Below, in pieces: positions 44,037 to 53,377 of a stretch of DNA of 64,000 bases. Both the position numbers and the translations under genes were made by a program. This stretch comes from Clostridia bacterium. Its GTDB lineage: Bacteria; Bacillota; Clostridia; Oscillospirales; CAG-382. The stretch spans positions 56,556 through 120,555 of the forward strand of contig JAFRPL010000019.1 in assembly GCA_017429165.1 (NCBI GenBank), in the 5' to 3' direction. The notes beneath the pieces were generated by a model. It did not search any database, was not told the origin of the DNA, and saw only the letters and a program-made list of their open reading frames with translations. Each line of letters opens with the position of its first letter. Within the stretch, counting starts at the first letter, position 1.

Positions 44037-45275
44037 TCAAGATACCATTTCGGGCGTTATGCGCAGTTCCTTTATCTCCGGTCTGGAGGGGACGTCGAAC
44101 ATATAACCCGTCATGAGTTTTTCGGTTATCGAGCGCAGGCCGCGCGCGCCGGTGTTGAGCTCAATGGCCTTTTCGGCGATCTTTTCCAGCGCTTCGCGCT
44201 CGAAGACGAGCTCCACGCCGTCCATCGCCATAAGTTTTTGATACTGCTTGACAAGCGCGTTCCTGGGCTCGGTCAGTATGCGCACAAGCCCTTCCTTGTC
44301 GAGCGGGTCGAGCGCGCAGACCACGGGGATACGCCCGACGAGTTCGGGTATGAGCCCGTACTTGACCAGATCGTGCGGCGTCACCTCGCGCAGGATGCGC
44401 GCCTTGGTCTTCTGCTCGCGCGTCATTATACCCGATGAATAGCCGATCGCCTGTCTGCCGCGGCGGTTTTCTATGATAGATTCGAGTCCGTCGAAAGCTC
44501 CGCCGCAGATAAAGAGTATATTGGTGGTGTCTATCTGAATGAATTCCTGGTTGGGGTGCTTTCTGCCGCCCTGCGGAGGCACGTTGGATATTGTGCCTTC
44601 CAGTATCTTCAGCAGCGCCTGCTGAACGCCCTCGCCCGAAACGTCGCGCGTGATGGAGCGGTTTTCGCTGCGGCGGCTGATCTTATCGATCTCGTCTATA
44701 TAGATTATGCCGCGTTCGGCTTTTTCTATATCGTATTCCGCCGCCTGGATGAGCCGCAGCAATATGTTTTCCACGTCCTCGCCCACGTAGCCCGCTTCGG
44801 TGAGCGTAGTCGCGTCGGCAATGGCGAAAGGCACTTCCAGTATTTCGGCGAGCGTCTGCGCGAGCAGCGTTTTGCCCACGCCGGTGGGGCCGAGCATGAG
44901 CACGTTGGATTTCTGCAGCTTGACTTCGTCTTCGGCCGCTTTTTTCTTTTTGCCCGCCGCAAGGAGCGAATTTATGCGTTTGTAGTGGTTGTATACCGCC
45001 ACCGAAAGCGCCACTTTGGCTTCGTCCTGACCTATGACGTGCTCGTCGAGTTTTGTCTTGAGCTCGGCGGGCTTGGGGAGCGTTATGGGCTTTGGCTTGC
45101 GCGAATGGCCCGAAGACGCCATCGAATCTTCGTATTCGTAAGTGATGGCTGTGCAAATGGAAATGCAGTCTTCGCAGAAATCCATCTGCCTGCCCTCGAC
45201 GTTGAGCGTTATCGGGCGTTCGGTATATCTGCCGCAGAACGCGCAGTGTTTGCCGGTTTTACCGTTTTTATCCAT
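44037..45275 (-). CDS. clpX: ATP-dependent Clp protease ATP-binding subunit ClpX
   Basis: AAA+ unfoldase that feeds substrates to ClpP. The 412 residues contain an N-terminal C4 zinc domain (CAFCGRY...FCEDCI), Walker [13 protein letters not shown], Walker [12 protein letters not shown], the pore-loop region and the [18 protein letters not shown] sensor-2 segment. It follows clpP by 10 bp in the conserved order tig-clpP-clpX and has family length. Confidence 0.97.
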   Translation of the reverse strand: MDKNGKTGKHCAFCGRYTERPITLNVEGRQMDFCEDCISICTAITYEYEDSMASSGHSRKPKPITLPKPAELKTKLDEHVIGQDEAKVALSVAVYNHYKRINSLLAAGKKKKAAEDEVKLQKSNVLMLGPTGVGKTLLAQTLAEILEVPFAIADATTLTEAGYVGEDVENILLRLIQAAEYDIEKAERGIIYIDEIDKISRRSENRSITRDVSGEGVQQALLKILEGTISNVPPQGGRKHPNQEFIQIDTTNILFICGGAFDGLESIIENRRGRQAIGYSSGIMTREQKTKARILREVTPHDLVKYGLIPELVGRIPVVCALDPLDKEGLVRILTEPRNALVKQYQKLMAMDGVELVFEREALEKIAEKAIELNTGARGLRSITEKLMTGYMFDVPSRPEIKELRITPEMVS

Positions 45276-45285
45276 TTACAAATCT

Positions 45286-45867
45286 TTACCTTTTTTCAAG
45301 AATCTTGTCTATAATGCCGTATTCGAGCGCTTCGGAAGGATCCATAAAGTTGTCGCGTTCGGTGTCGGCGCAGACCTGTTCGTAGCTCTTGCCGGTGTTG
45401 GAAGCGAGTATGCGGTTGAGTTTTTCTTTTATTTTTATGATTCGGTCGGCGTGGATACGGATATCGGTCGCCTGGCCCTGCATTCCGCCGAGCGGCTGAT
45501 GTATCATGATCTCGGAATTGGGGAGCGCTATGCGCTTGCCCTTTGCGCCGGCCGAAAGCAGGAACGCCGCCATGGAAGCCGCCATTCCCACGCAGATGGT
45601 GGAAACGTCGCACTTGATGAAATTCATGGTATCGTAGATCGCCATGCCGCTGGTTATGCTGCCGCCCGGCGAATTGATATAGAGCGATATGTCTTTATCG
45701 GGATCCTGCGCTTCGAGGAAAAGGAGCTGCGCCACTACGAGCGACGCCGTGACGTCGTTTATCTCCTCGCCCAGAAACACGATGCGGTCGTTGAGGAGGC
45801 GCGAAAAGATATCGAACGATCTTTCGCCGCGGTTGGTCTGTTCTATTACCATCGGGACTAATGCCAT
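45286..45867 (-). CDS. clpP: ATP-dependent Clp protease proteolytic subunit ClpP
   Basis: Barrel-forming serine protease, 193 residues. Catalytic Ser98 is in [10 protein letters not shown] and His123 in [10 protein letters not shown]; the Asp lies near TERDNFM. The N-terminus [20 protein letters not shown] is typical. It lies between tig and clpX, likely one operon. Confidence 0.97.
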   Translation of the reverse strand: MALVPMVIEQTNRGERSFDIFSRLLNDRIVFLGEEINDVTASLVVAQLLFLEAQDPDKDISLYINSPGGSITSGMAIYDTMNFIKCDVSTICVGMAASMAAFLLSAGAKGKRIALPNSEIMIHQPLGGMQGQATDIRIHADRIIKIKEKLNRILASNTGKSYEQVCADTERDNFMDPSEALEYGIIDKILEKR

Positions 45868-45919
45868 AATGTACCTTCTTTCTTTAAGCGCCGAAAGGCG
45901 CGGGGGCGGATGCGCCGGA

Positions 45920-47362
45920 TCACTCGGCGTCTTTCTTTTCAGCCGGTTTTTTGGTTCTGGGTTTTGCGGGAGCTTTTTTGGCGGGGGCTTCTTCGGACAC
46001 GGGTTTGTCTTCGGCTTTCGCCTTGGGTTTTGCGGGGGCTTTTTTCGCCTTGGGAGCCGCCTTTTCTTCTTTGGCGGCGGGGGCGACGGCGACGGCGCTG
46101 TCTATGACGAGCTCGCTCGCCTTGCGGTATGTAACGTCTTCGCGGATGCTTTCTTCGGGGATGCGCGCCTTCACGTCATCGAGTTCCATCTTGTACGCTT
46201 CGGCTATCTTCTTGTATTCCTCTTCCACGTCTTCGGCGGCGGGGACTATGTTTTCGGCCTTGGCGACCGCTTCGATCGCGAGGCGGATCTTCACGCGGCG
46301 TTCGGCGTCGGGGCGGAACATCTTTTTAAGCCCTTCTTCGTTCTGGCCGGTGTATTTGAACAGCATTTCAAGGCTGCCGCCCTGCGAACGCAGACGGTAG
46401 TCGTAGTCGCGCAGGTCGTTTTCGACCTCGTCGTCGATCATGCATTCGGGGATCTCGACTTCGGTCTGTTCCGCGAGCGCGTCCATAACGCGTTTTTCGT
46501 ATTCGCGCTGTTCGTTCGCTTCTTTTCTTTCGGTTATTTTCGCCCTGATCTGCGCCTTGTATTCATCCACGGTGTTCAGATCTTCCGATACTTCCTTTAC
46601 AAAGTCGTCGTCGAGCGCGGGTATCTCTTCGCGCTTGAGCTCGTGCAGCGCGATGGCGAACACGGTCTCTTTGCCGGCGAGCGATTTTTCGCCGTATTCT
46701 TCGGGGAAGGTGACGGTGATATCGAATTTTTCGCCGACGTTATGGCCAACGATCTGTTCTTCGAAGCCGGGGATGAAAGAGCCCGAGCCAAGCACCAGGC
46801 TGTGATTCTTAGCTTCGCCGCCCGCGAACTTTTTGCCGTCCAGGTAGCCGGTGAAATCTATAACGGCTATGTCGCCCGCTTCGGCCGCGCGGTCGGTGAC
46901 GGTGAGCATACGCGAATTGTGCTTGCGCTCGTGGAGTATCTCGTCGTCGACTTCTTTATCGGTGACTTCGACGGGATTCTTTTCGGCTTTGAGCCCTTTG
47001 TAGTTCTTTACTTCGGCGACCGGACGGGTGTACACCTTTGCGGTGAGGACCACGCCGTTTTCGTCTATAGACACCACTTCGATCTCGGGGCGCGAGACCA
47101 CGTCGAGGCCGGATTCTTTGACCGCCTTTTCGTAAATTTCGGGCAGGACGGAATCGAGCGCGTCGTCGTAGAACACCGAAGCGCCGTACATTTTTTCTAT
47201 GACCGATTTGGGCGCTTTGCCGCGGCGGAAGCCGGGGACGTTGATCTTGCCGGCGTTCTTTTTATACGCTGCCATGACGGCGGCGTCGAAAGCCGGCTTT
47301 TCGATTTTGAGCGTGAGCTCGCTGCGGTTTACGCCTATTTCTTTTACGTTTTCGTTTGACAT
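45920..47362 (-). CDS. tig: Trigger factor with Lys/Ala/Pro-rich C-terminal extension
   Basis: Ribosome-bound chaperone and prolyl isomerase. N-terminal ribosome-docking domain with [14 protein letters not shown], a central FKBP-like domain ([17 protein letters not shown]) and the C-terminal helical arms. Residues about 430-480 add a low-complexity tail ([22 protein letters not shown]...), longer than in model trigger factors. The start MSNENVKEI at 47362 follows GGAGGAAAAC; upstream codons in frame lack support. First gene of tig-clpP-clpX. Confidence 0.94.
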   Translation of the reverse strand: MSNENVKEIGVNRSELTLKIEKPAFDAAVMAAYKKNAGKINVPGFRRGKAPKSVIEKMYGASVFYDDALDSVLPEIYEKAVKESGLDVVSRPEIEVVSIDENGVVLTAKVYTRPVAEVKNYKGLKAEKNPVEVTDKEVDDEILHERKHNSRMLTVTDRAAEAGDIAVIDFTGYLDGKKFAGGEAKNHSLVLGSGSFIPGFEEQIVGHNVGEKFDITVTFPEEYGEKSLAGKETVFAIALHELKREEIPALDDDFVKEVSEDLNTVDEYKAQIRAKITERKEANEQREYEKRVMDALAEQTEVEIPECMIDDEVENDLRDYDYRLRSQGGSLEMLFKYTGQNEEGLKKMFRPDAERRVKIRLAIEAVAKAENIVPAAEDVEEEYKKIAEAYKMELDDVKARIPEESIREDVTYRKASELVIDSAVAVAPAAKEEKAAPKAKKAPAKPKAKAEDKPVSEEAPAKKAPAKPRTKKPAEKKDAE

Positions 47363-47422
47363 TTGTTTTCCTCCGTATATCAACGCAATCATATATTTAC
47401 GCATTATAACGCATTCTATATT

Positions 47423-47450
47423 ATTTTATACGTTTTTTGCGATTTGTCAA
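47423..47450 (-). promoter_or_regulatory. Promoter for tig-clpP-clpX
   Basis: Minus-strand TTGACA (47445-47450), 16-bp spacer, TAAAAT (47423-47428). Confidence 0.6.
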
Positions 47451-47487
47451 CAGTTTTGATAACATTTTGCCAATTTTTCAAGCGGCG

Positions 47488-48264
47488 TCAGAAAACCGGG
47501 CTCCTGTCGGGATCCAGCGCTGCGCTCAGGCGGCGCGGAACTCCGCGCGGTCCGCGCACGGTGAAAACGCCGAACTCTTCGCACAGCCGCCCGAACGTGA
47601 ATTCGTCCGGCGGATATTTTTTCCTAAGCTTTATGCGCATGAGCGCGGTTATGTTTATTTCCCCGCCGGAATACTCGAACGGGATATCGGTCTGCGTGAC
47701 TTCGCATTTGTAAAGCACCGCCGAAACCGGAGCGCCGACGTACATATACACGGTGTCGCCCGTCTTTATCCCCCTGCCCTGTTTCCATTCGATCTCGGCG
47801 TTTTCTTCAAACGCCCGCACCACGTCGTAATACCGGGGGTTGGCGGGTATGAGCCATTCCTTGGGCGGACGCAGCGCGCGTTTTTTGCCCGCCGCGGCAG
47901 TGGTTCTGAAGCTTATATCGATAAGCGGGGCGATATCGCGGAACGGGACCGTGCCGTCGAGCAGGACCGAGATCCAGCGCCCGCTGCTTATATGATACCC
48001 TTTGAAATATCCTTTTTTCCCCAACAGCATTTCCGCAAACATCATATCGTCGAGCTTGAGATTGAGTATATCCACCCTGTTTTTGCCGCGCAGACCCAGC
48101 TTTTCCTTTGGCAGATCCATTATCAGCCCGTACCATTTTTTGCCGTCCGCGTGCCGCAGGACCGCGTAATCGGGGAACTTCATCCACGGATATTCCGGGG
48201 ACGTGCTGTATTTTTCTTTTGCATATTCAAAGATCTTCCCGCGGAGCGAGCTCTTTTTTGCCAT
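47488..48264 (-). CDS. MmcQ/YjbR-like domain fused to an EVE/PUA-like domain
   Basis: A 258-residue cytoplasmic protein. The N-terminal ~120 residues resemble MmcQ/YjbR (DUF419): YPWMKFPDYAVLRHADGKKWYGLIM in outline, with KWYGLIMDLPKEKL and the closing KGYHISSGRWISVLLDG. The C-terminal ~120 residues look like an EVE/ASCH-type PUA fold: WLIPANPRYYDVVRAF, EIEWKQGRGIKTGDTVYMYVG. EVE domains can read modified bases, so nucleic acid binding is plausible but inferred. It has its own promoter, overlapping that of the divergent phosphatase gene. Confidence 0.75.
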   Translation of the reverse strand: MAKKSSLRGKIFEYAKEKYSTSPEYPWMKFPDYAVLRHADGKKWYGLIMDLPKEKLGLRGKNRVDILNLKLDDMMFAEMLLGKKGYFKGYHISSGRWISVLLDGTVPFRDIAPLIDISFRTTAAAGKKRALRPPKEWLIPANPRYYDVVRAFEENAEIEWKQGRGIKTGDTVYMYVGAPVSAVLYKCEVTQTDIPFEYSGGEINITALMRIKLRKKYPPDEFTFGRLCEEFGVFTVRGPRGVPRRLSAALDPDRSPVF

Positions 48265-48302
48265 CGTTACCGCCCTCTTTCATAATGGCCCGAAATGTTG
48301 AC

Positions 48303-48331
48303 TTTACAAATCAAATATATTATACTATAAA
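48303..48331 (+). promoter_or_regulatory. Promoter for the tyrosine phosphatase gene
   Basis: TTTACA (48303-48308), 17-bp spacer, TATAAA (48326-48331). It overlaps the divergent promoter at 48319-48347. Confidence 0.6.
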
Positions 48332-48347
48332 GGTCAAAAATAATCAA
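48319..48347 (-). promoter_or_regulatory. Promoter for the YjbR/EVE-like gene
   Basis: Minus-strand TTGATT (48342-48347), 17-bp spacer, TATAAT (48319-48324). Sharing DNA with the plus-strand promoter means the two cannot be occupied at once. Confidence 0.65.
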
Positions 48348-48380
48348 GCGCGCTTTTTGCGCGCCGCGGATGGTATTAAA

Positions 48381-49613
48381 ATGAAGAAAAGCTGTTTGAT
48401 ATTTATACTCGTAATGCTCCTTATACTTTCGGCGTGCGGCGGAAACGCCGGCGACGAACCGGCTTCGGCGGCGTCGGAAGCGACGGCGGTCCTGCCGGAA
48501 GAACCGCCCGAACCGAGCGAGGAAGCGACGGCAGAAGAAAGCGCGGAAGAAAGCCGTGAAGCGGCCGTCGCCGCGCCGGAGCTGTTTGTGCTTTCGGGGC
48601 CGGGGGGCGAATTTGACATACACACCGAAGATCAGGCGCTGTACCTGCAGGACGTTTACACGAGAGCAGCCGCATACGCCGACGGCTGGCACGAATGCAG
48701 CAAGCCGCGAAGCGTGAGACTGGAATGGACTTTTGACGGCGAAAACGCCGACGTTACCGTTTTTCGCGTGCTGCTCGACACGGACGAAGCGTTCGGCTCC
48801 CCGCGTGAAAAACTAATACCGGCATCCGAAGAGCGCGCCGCGGAGTTTTGCAACCTGTTCATCGGCGCGGATTATTACTGGAAGGTGCTCGCCATATGCG
48901 GCGACAAAGTCTTTGAAAGCGGCGTTTCGGGCTTTTCCACCTCTTCCGCGGCGCCGCGCAATCTGAACATTGAAGGCGTTTCGAACGTGCGCGACGTGGG
49001 CGGCTGGATAATAGACGGCTCGCACCGCGTAAAGCAGGGCGTCGTATACCGCGGCGCGGCTTTTGAAGACGAAAATTACGATACGCACATAACCGAAGAA
49101 GGCGTGCGCCGCGCGCGCGAAGAGCTTGGGATAAAGACCGAGATAGAGCTGCGCTGGATTACGCAGAAGGAGATAAAGTCGCGCAGCGAAAGCCTGCTTG
49201 GCGGGGACGTAAATTATTACGAATTCGAGTTCAGCTACAACGACGAGGAGCTGCTCGAAGGCAACGCCAAAAGCATTGCGCGGTGTTTCAGGACTATTGC
49301 CAACGAAAAAAAGCACCCCGTCTATTATCACTGCCGCATAGGCACGGATCGCACCGGCGTGCTGACGTATCTGCTGCTCGGATTTCTGGGAGTCGAAAAA
49401 GAAACGCTGCTTAGGGACTATCTTTTTTCGAATTTCGGCTACGTCGGCGGGAACCGCAGCGTCGATTCCATAAAGAAAGCCTACATAGACATAATAGATT
49501 CCTACGAGGGCGGCACGCTGCAGGAAAAGATCACGTGGTTTTTGAAAAACAAGTGCCGTCTGAGCGACGACGTCCTGAACAGGGTGAAGGAGCTGCTTAC
49601 CGAAGAGTATTGA
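48381..49613 (+). CDS. Lipoprotein tyrosine phosphatase (Y_phosphatase3 type)
   Basis: A 410-residue surface lipoprotein. Lipobox LILSACGG, then a Glu/Ser/Ala-rich linker, a fibronectin-like beta region (about 70-195) and a dual-specificity-type phosphatase domain (about 195-405). The latter begins GVSNVRDVGGWIIDG and carries the P-loop HCRIGTDRTG (C318-x5-R324). Secreted phosphatases of this class act on proteins or phospho-compounds outside the cell; the substrate is unknown. The ribosome site before 48381 is weak (GGATGG), but the signal peptide fixes the start. Confidence 0.82.
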   Translation: MKKSCLIFILVMLLILSACGGNAGDEPASAASEATAVLPEEPPEPSEEATAEESAEESREAAVAAPELFVLSGPGGEFDIHTEDQALYLQDVYTRAAAYADGWHECSKPRSVRLEWTFDGENADVTVFRVLLDTDEAFGSPREKLIPASEERAAEFCNLFIGADYYWKVLAICGDKVFESGVSGFSTSSAAPRNLNIEGVSNVRDVGGWIIDGSHRVKQGVVYRGAAFEDENYDTHITEEGVRRAREELGIKTEIELRWITQKEIKSRSESLLGGDVNYYEFEFSYNDEELLEGNAKSIARCFRTIANEKKHPVYYHCRIGTDRTGVLTYLLLGFLGVEKETLLRDYLFSNFGYVGGNRSVDSIKKAYIDIIDSYEGGTLQEKITWFLKNKCRLSDDVLNRVKELLTEEY

Positions 49614-49692
49614 TACGACGCCGGAGCTGTTCCGCCGAGCGGGAAAATATTGCCGTTTTTGTAACGAATTTTAAAACTTTTGCGCGCCCCTA

Positions 49693-49720
49693 TTGAAAAA
49701 TGCGGCAAAAACGTTATACT
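49693..49720 (+). promoter_or_regulatory. Promoter for the sortase gene
   Basis: TTGAAA (49693-49698), 16-bp spacer, TATACT (49715-49720). Confidence 0.6.
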
Positions 49721-49760
49721 GTATTGTGCGTATACAGCAGGGAAAGGAGGCAGACGCATT

Positions 49761-50918
49761 ATGGCGAAAAAACGCAGGAACGTGAACGCGGACGAGGCGA
49801 TCTACGAAAGCATCCCCGCGGAAGAGCAGCCCGAAGATATCGCTCCCGCAGACGAACTGTCGGCGGAAGACGAAACCGCGCCGGAAAGCGACGCCGACGA
49901 AGCCGAAGGGTCCGGCGACGAGCCCGAGACGGACGACGTATTCGTCACCGCGCCGCTGGAAGAACTGCCCGGAGCGGGCTTTGAAGAGACCGTGGAAGAC
50001 GCCGACGTGACCAAGATAAAAAGCACCTACAAAGGCAAAAAAACGCGCGTGCTGAACGCGTCGTTCTTTGTGCGGTTCCTGCTGCTCGCGCTGTGCGGCG
50101 CGCTGTTTATGTACAGCGCGGTATCGATTGCCAACCGCTTTGCCGACGATATGAAGAGCGAACAGTTCATAGACGATCTGCGCAGCAATTCGGCTGAGCG
50201 TTCCGCCGTGTCGCGCCAGATAAAATCCAAGGCGTGCGTTTCGCCGCTGTGCCTTTTCGACGCGCTGGGAGTCGATGAATACACGCCCGAATTCGCCGAG
50301 CCCGAAATTTCGGACCGCTACGATTCGGTGCTCAACACCATAGCTCAGCTCAAAGCGATAAATCCCGAAATCTACGGCTGGATCCGCTGCACCGGCGGTA
50401 TGCTGAGCATAGACTACCCGGTAATAAAAGCCAAGGATAACGAAAAATACCTGCGGCGCAACATCTACGGCGAATATTCCGTGGGCGGCACCATATTCGT
50501 GGATTACCGCGACAGCGACCGCCACGGCGAAAGCTACAACACCATATTCTACGGCCACAACATGACTAACGGCACAATGTTCCGCGCCATAAAGGACTGG
50601 TTCGAATCGACCGACCGCGAAGCCACCGCTCCGCTGATAAACGTGGAGATAATCACTCCGCAGGCGACGTTCGTTTACGAGATCTTTTCGGCGTACCGTT
50701 CGGACGGTTCGGATTTTATCACCGTATCGTTCCGCGACAACGACACCTACACCAGATTCCTTAAGACCATGCTCAGCCGTTCGGTGCTCAAACGCCGCCC
50801 GGCGTACGACGAAAACACGCGTATCATCACGCTGAGCACGTGCACCAATTCCGGCCGCAACGAGGACGAACGCTACGTCGTCCACTGCAGACTCATAAAG
50901 ATAATCAAGTACAGCTGA
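49761..50918 (+). CDS. Class B sortase
   Basis: Membrane transpeptidase that anchors surface proteins or pilins to the wall. The 385 residues have a long acidic cytoplasmic head (1-90), a membrane helix (about 102-124) and the sortase fold. Catalytic residues are visible: His266 (FYGHNMTNG), Cys361 (TLSTCTNSG) and Arg371 (NEDERYVVH). The acidic head is unusual; most class B sortases begin with the membrane helix. No LPXTG- or NPQTN-type substrate was found in the window. Start at 49761 after GGAAAGGAGG. Confidence 0.9.
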   Translation: MAKKRRNVNADEAIYESIPAEEQPEDIAPADELSAEDETAPESDADEAEGSGDEPETDDVFVTAPLEELPGAGFEETVEDADVTKIKSTYKGKKTRVLNASFFVRFLLLALCGALFMYSAVSIANRFADDMKSEQFIDDLRSNSAERSAVSRQIKSKACVSPLCLFDALGVDEYTPEFAEPEISDRYDSVLNTIAQLKAINPEIYGWIRCTGGMLSIDYPVIKAKDNEKYLRRNIYGEYSVGGTIFVDYRDSDRHGESYNTIFYGHNMTNGTMFRAIKDWFESTDREATAPLINVEIITPQATFVYEIFSAYRSDGSDFITVSFRDNDTYTRFLKTMLSRSVLKRRPAYDENTRIITLSTCTNSGRNEDERYVVHCRLIKIIKYS

Positions 50919-50922
50919 AGCC

Positions 50923-52023
50923 TCAAACGAAAAACGGAGTCGCTTTGAGCGGCGCGTAGCTGGGTTCCGTCAGCGCGTACACGCGCTCGGCTCCGAGCGC
51001 GAACTCAAAATCGCATACGGCTTTTTCGCCCGCCGCCTTATAGTCGGCGGGTTTTGTTATAACGGGGATACCGAAACGCTTTTTGTTCGCCGCCAGGTAT
51101 TCCCTGCCGCGGGCGTCAGAAGCCAGAAGCAGCGCGTACGACGGTTCTTGACGGGCGCGCCCGGGCGTGACGCCGAAATACGAGCACACGAGCGTGCGCC
51201 GCACCCGCGCTTTGGTGAGAGTCGCCGAAACCGCTTTTTCGCAGAGCTCTTCCACGCCGGAACATTCCTCCGCCGCGGAACATATGCGCGCGAGCGCGCC
51301 TTTGTCGGCGCCGTAAACGTCGCCGCGCGGTCCGCGCAGGCGCAGATCGGCGATAAACGCGGCGTCGAGCGCGCGCGTATCGGCGAGCGAACAGGCGAGC
51401 GTTTCGTACGTCGTCTGCGGCACGAGCTTTTTCCAGCCGCGCGGCATCGCGGCGCGCACTTCGCTGGAAGAAGCAAACTTTTCGTAACGTTTTACGCAGA
51501 AGATCCCGGCGTCCGGCGCGTATTCAGCCGCGGCGCGCAGATATTCCGCCGCGAGTATATTATTGGGTTTTGAAAGCAAAGTGCCGTCGGCGCCCGCTTC
51601 TGAAACCGCCGCCGCCACGGCTTTTGGGTACGAAAGGCGCTTTTCGCTTTTAATCAGGTTTTGCACATCGGCGCCGGTCGCCGCCGACGCGGCTTTTTTT
51701 ATAAGCTCAGGGTCGTCTTCGGCGCCGAACCCGAACGATTCCGCGCCCAGGGAAACGGCCATCCGCACTCCGGCGCGGGCGAAATCAGGCGCGGCGAGGC
51801 ACGAAAACGGGAACGGCAGCTCGAACACCAGGTCGGCGCCGCCTAAGATCGCCGCCTTTGCGCGCAGATATTTGTCGGCGCAGGCGGGCGTTCCGCGCTG
51901 GACGAACGCGCCCGACATAAGGCAGATCACCGTGCCGAACGAGCGGCGGAGCTCTTTTACGAGATACGCGTGCCCGCGGGTGAACGGATTGAATTCGGAT
52001 ATTACGAAAACGGCGTTATTCAT
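50923..52023 (-). CDS. tRNA(Met) cytidine acetate ligase TmcAL
   Basis: Uses acetate and ATP to acetylate C34 of elongator tRNA-Met. The 366 residues carry the nucleotidyltransferase-like N-terminus SEFNPFTRGHAYLVKE (HxGH-type), SGAFVQRGTPACADK, VFELPFPFS and SKPNNILAAEYLRA. The ATG at 52023 is chosen over the in-frame start at 52041 because it begins the conserved core. It is divergent from ackA; the acetate-linked pairing is common in Firmicutes. Confidence 0.88.
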   Translation of the reverse strand: MNNAVFVISEFNPFTRGHAYLVKELRRSFGTVICLMSGAFVQRGTPACADKYLRAKAAILGGADLVFELPFPFSCLAAPDFARAGVRMAVSLGAESFGFGAEDDPELIKKAASAATGADVQNLIKSEKRLSYPKAVAAAVSEAGADGTLLSKPNNILAAEYLRAAAEYAPDAGIFCVKRYEKFASSSEVRAAMPRGWKKLVPQTTYETLACSLADTRALDAAFIADLRLRGPRGDVYGADKGALARICSAAEECSGVEELCEKAVSATLTKARVRRTLVCSYFGVTPGRARQEPSYALLLASDARGREYLAANKKRFGIPVITKPADYKAAGEKAVCDFEFALGAERVYALTEPSYAPLKATPFFV

Positions 52024-52035
52024 AGTAAAATACCC

Positions 52036-52064
52036 TTGCAATTTTACGCTTGTTGCGATATAAT
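52036..52064 (+). promoter_or_regulatory. Promoter for ackA
   Basis: TTGCAA (52036-52041), 17-bp spacer, TATAAT (52059-52064). A weaker TATAAT at 52085-52090 has no good -35. Confidence 0.7.
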
Positions 52065-52082
52065 CATAACGTATGTGAAAGT

Positions 52083-52111
52083 ATTATAATTTATAAAAAA
52101 TACATTGTCAA
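52083..52111 (-). promoter_or_regulatory. Promoter for tmcAL
   Basis: Minus-strand consensus TTGACA (52106-52111), 17-bp spacer, TATAAT (52083-52088). Confidence 0.72.
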
Positions 52112-52129
52112 GTAAAAGGAGTTCCTAAA

Positions 52130-53335
52130 ATGTACATTCTCGTTGTAAACGCGGGCAGTTCCTCGCTAAAGTACCAGCTTTTCGATATGGAAAGCGAAAG
52201 AGTCATGGCTAAAGGCCTTTGCGAATGCATAGGCATAGACGGCGGCCATATGAAACATCAGGCGGGGGAAAAGAAGTTTGAAAAGTTCGAAAACATCCCC
52301 ACCCACGCCGAAGCCACCAAGATGATGGTCGCCATGCTCACCGACAAGGAATACGGCTGCATAGATTCGCTCGAGCAGATCTCCGCCGTGGGCCACCGCA
52401 TAGTGCAGGGCGGTCCGTGGCTCGTCCAGTCGGTGCCGGTCAACGAGGATTCGCTTGAAAAGCTGCGCCGCTGCCTTGACCTGGCTCCGCTGCACACCAA
52501 GCCCCATCTGCTGGGCATAGAGGGCTGTCTCGCCGTGATGCCCGACATACCTCAGGTGCTCGTCATAGACACCGCTTTCCACCAGACGATGCCGCCAAAA
52601 GCGTATATGTACCCCATCCCCTACGAGCTTTATGAAAAATACGCCATACGCCGTTACGGTTTCCACGGCACCAGCCACAGGTACGTTTCGGGCAAGTGCA
52701 TTGAATATATGGGCGGCAAAGCCGAAGGCACCCGCATAATCACCTGCCATCTGGGCAACGGGTCTTCGATATCCGCGGTCAAAGACGGCAAGATAATCGA
52801 CACCAGCATGGGCTTCACCCCGCTTGACGGCATAATAATGGGTTCGCGCTGCGGCGCCGTCGACCCCGCGATAGTCCCGTTCATTATGGAAAAAGAAAAC
52901 ATCGCTCCTTCCGCCATGCAGAGCTGGATGAACAAAAAATGCGGTCTGCTCGGCGTTTCGGGCGTGGACAGCGATATGCGCAAGGTCATGGCCGCCATGA
53001 ACGCCGGCAACGAGCGCGCCAAGCTTGCTTACGACATTCTGGTTTACGATATCAAAAAATACATAGGCGCCTATTCCGCCGCCATGAACGGCGTCGACGC
53101 CATAGTCTTCACCGCCGGCATAGGCGAAAACGACGAGACCGTCCGCGCCGATGTCTGCGCCGATATGGAATATCTGGGCGTTAAGCTCGACGCCGAAAAG
53201 AACGCGGCGGTACGCAAGCTACCCGAACCCAAGCTCATTTCGGCGCCCGATTCCAAGGTCAGAGTGTACGTCATAGAGACCAACGAGGAACTCGTAATAG
53301 CTTCCGACACACGGAAGATAGTGTTCGGCGACTGA
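52130..53335 (+). CDS. ackA: Acetate kinase
   Basis: Makes ATP from acetyl phosphate at the end of fermentation. The 401 residues begin with the phosphate motif VVNAGSSSLKYQLF, followed by FHGTSHRYVS, HLGNGSSI and the C-terminal TAGIGEND. Start at 52130 has AAAAGGAG upstream. No pta is in the window. Two genes for exported or glycan-linked proteins follow closely on the same strand. Confidence 0.97.
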   Translation: MYILVVNAGSSSLKYQLFDMESERVMAKGLCECIGIDGGHMKHQAGEKKFEKFENIPTHAEATKMMVAMLTDKEYGCIDSLEQISAVGHRIVQGGPWLVQSVPVNEDSLEKLRRCLDLAPLHTKPHLLGIEGCLAVMPDIPQVLVIDTAFHQTMPPKAYMYPIPYELYEKYAIRRYGFHGTSHRYVSGKCIEYMGGKAEGTRIITCHLGNGSSISAVKDGKIIDTSMGFTPLDGIIMGSRCGAVDPAIVPFIMEKENIAPSAMQSWMNKKCGLLGVSGVDSDMRKVMAAMNAGNERAKLAYDILVYDIKKYIGAYSAAMNGVDAIVFTAGIGENDETVRADVCADMEYLGVKLDAEKNAAVRKLPEPKLISAPDSKVRVYVIETNEELVIASDTRKIVFGD

Positions 53336-53377
53336 AAAAGGCCGCGAATAAAACGTTTGGATAATGGAGGACACGAT

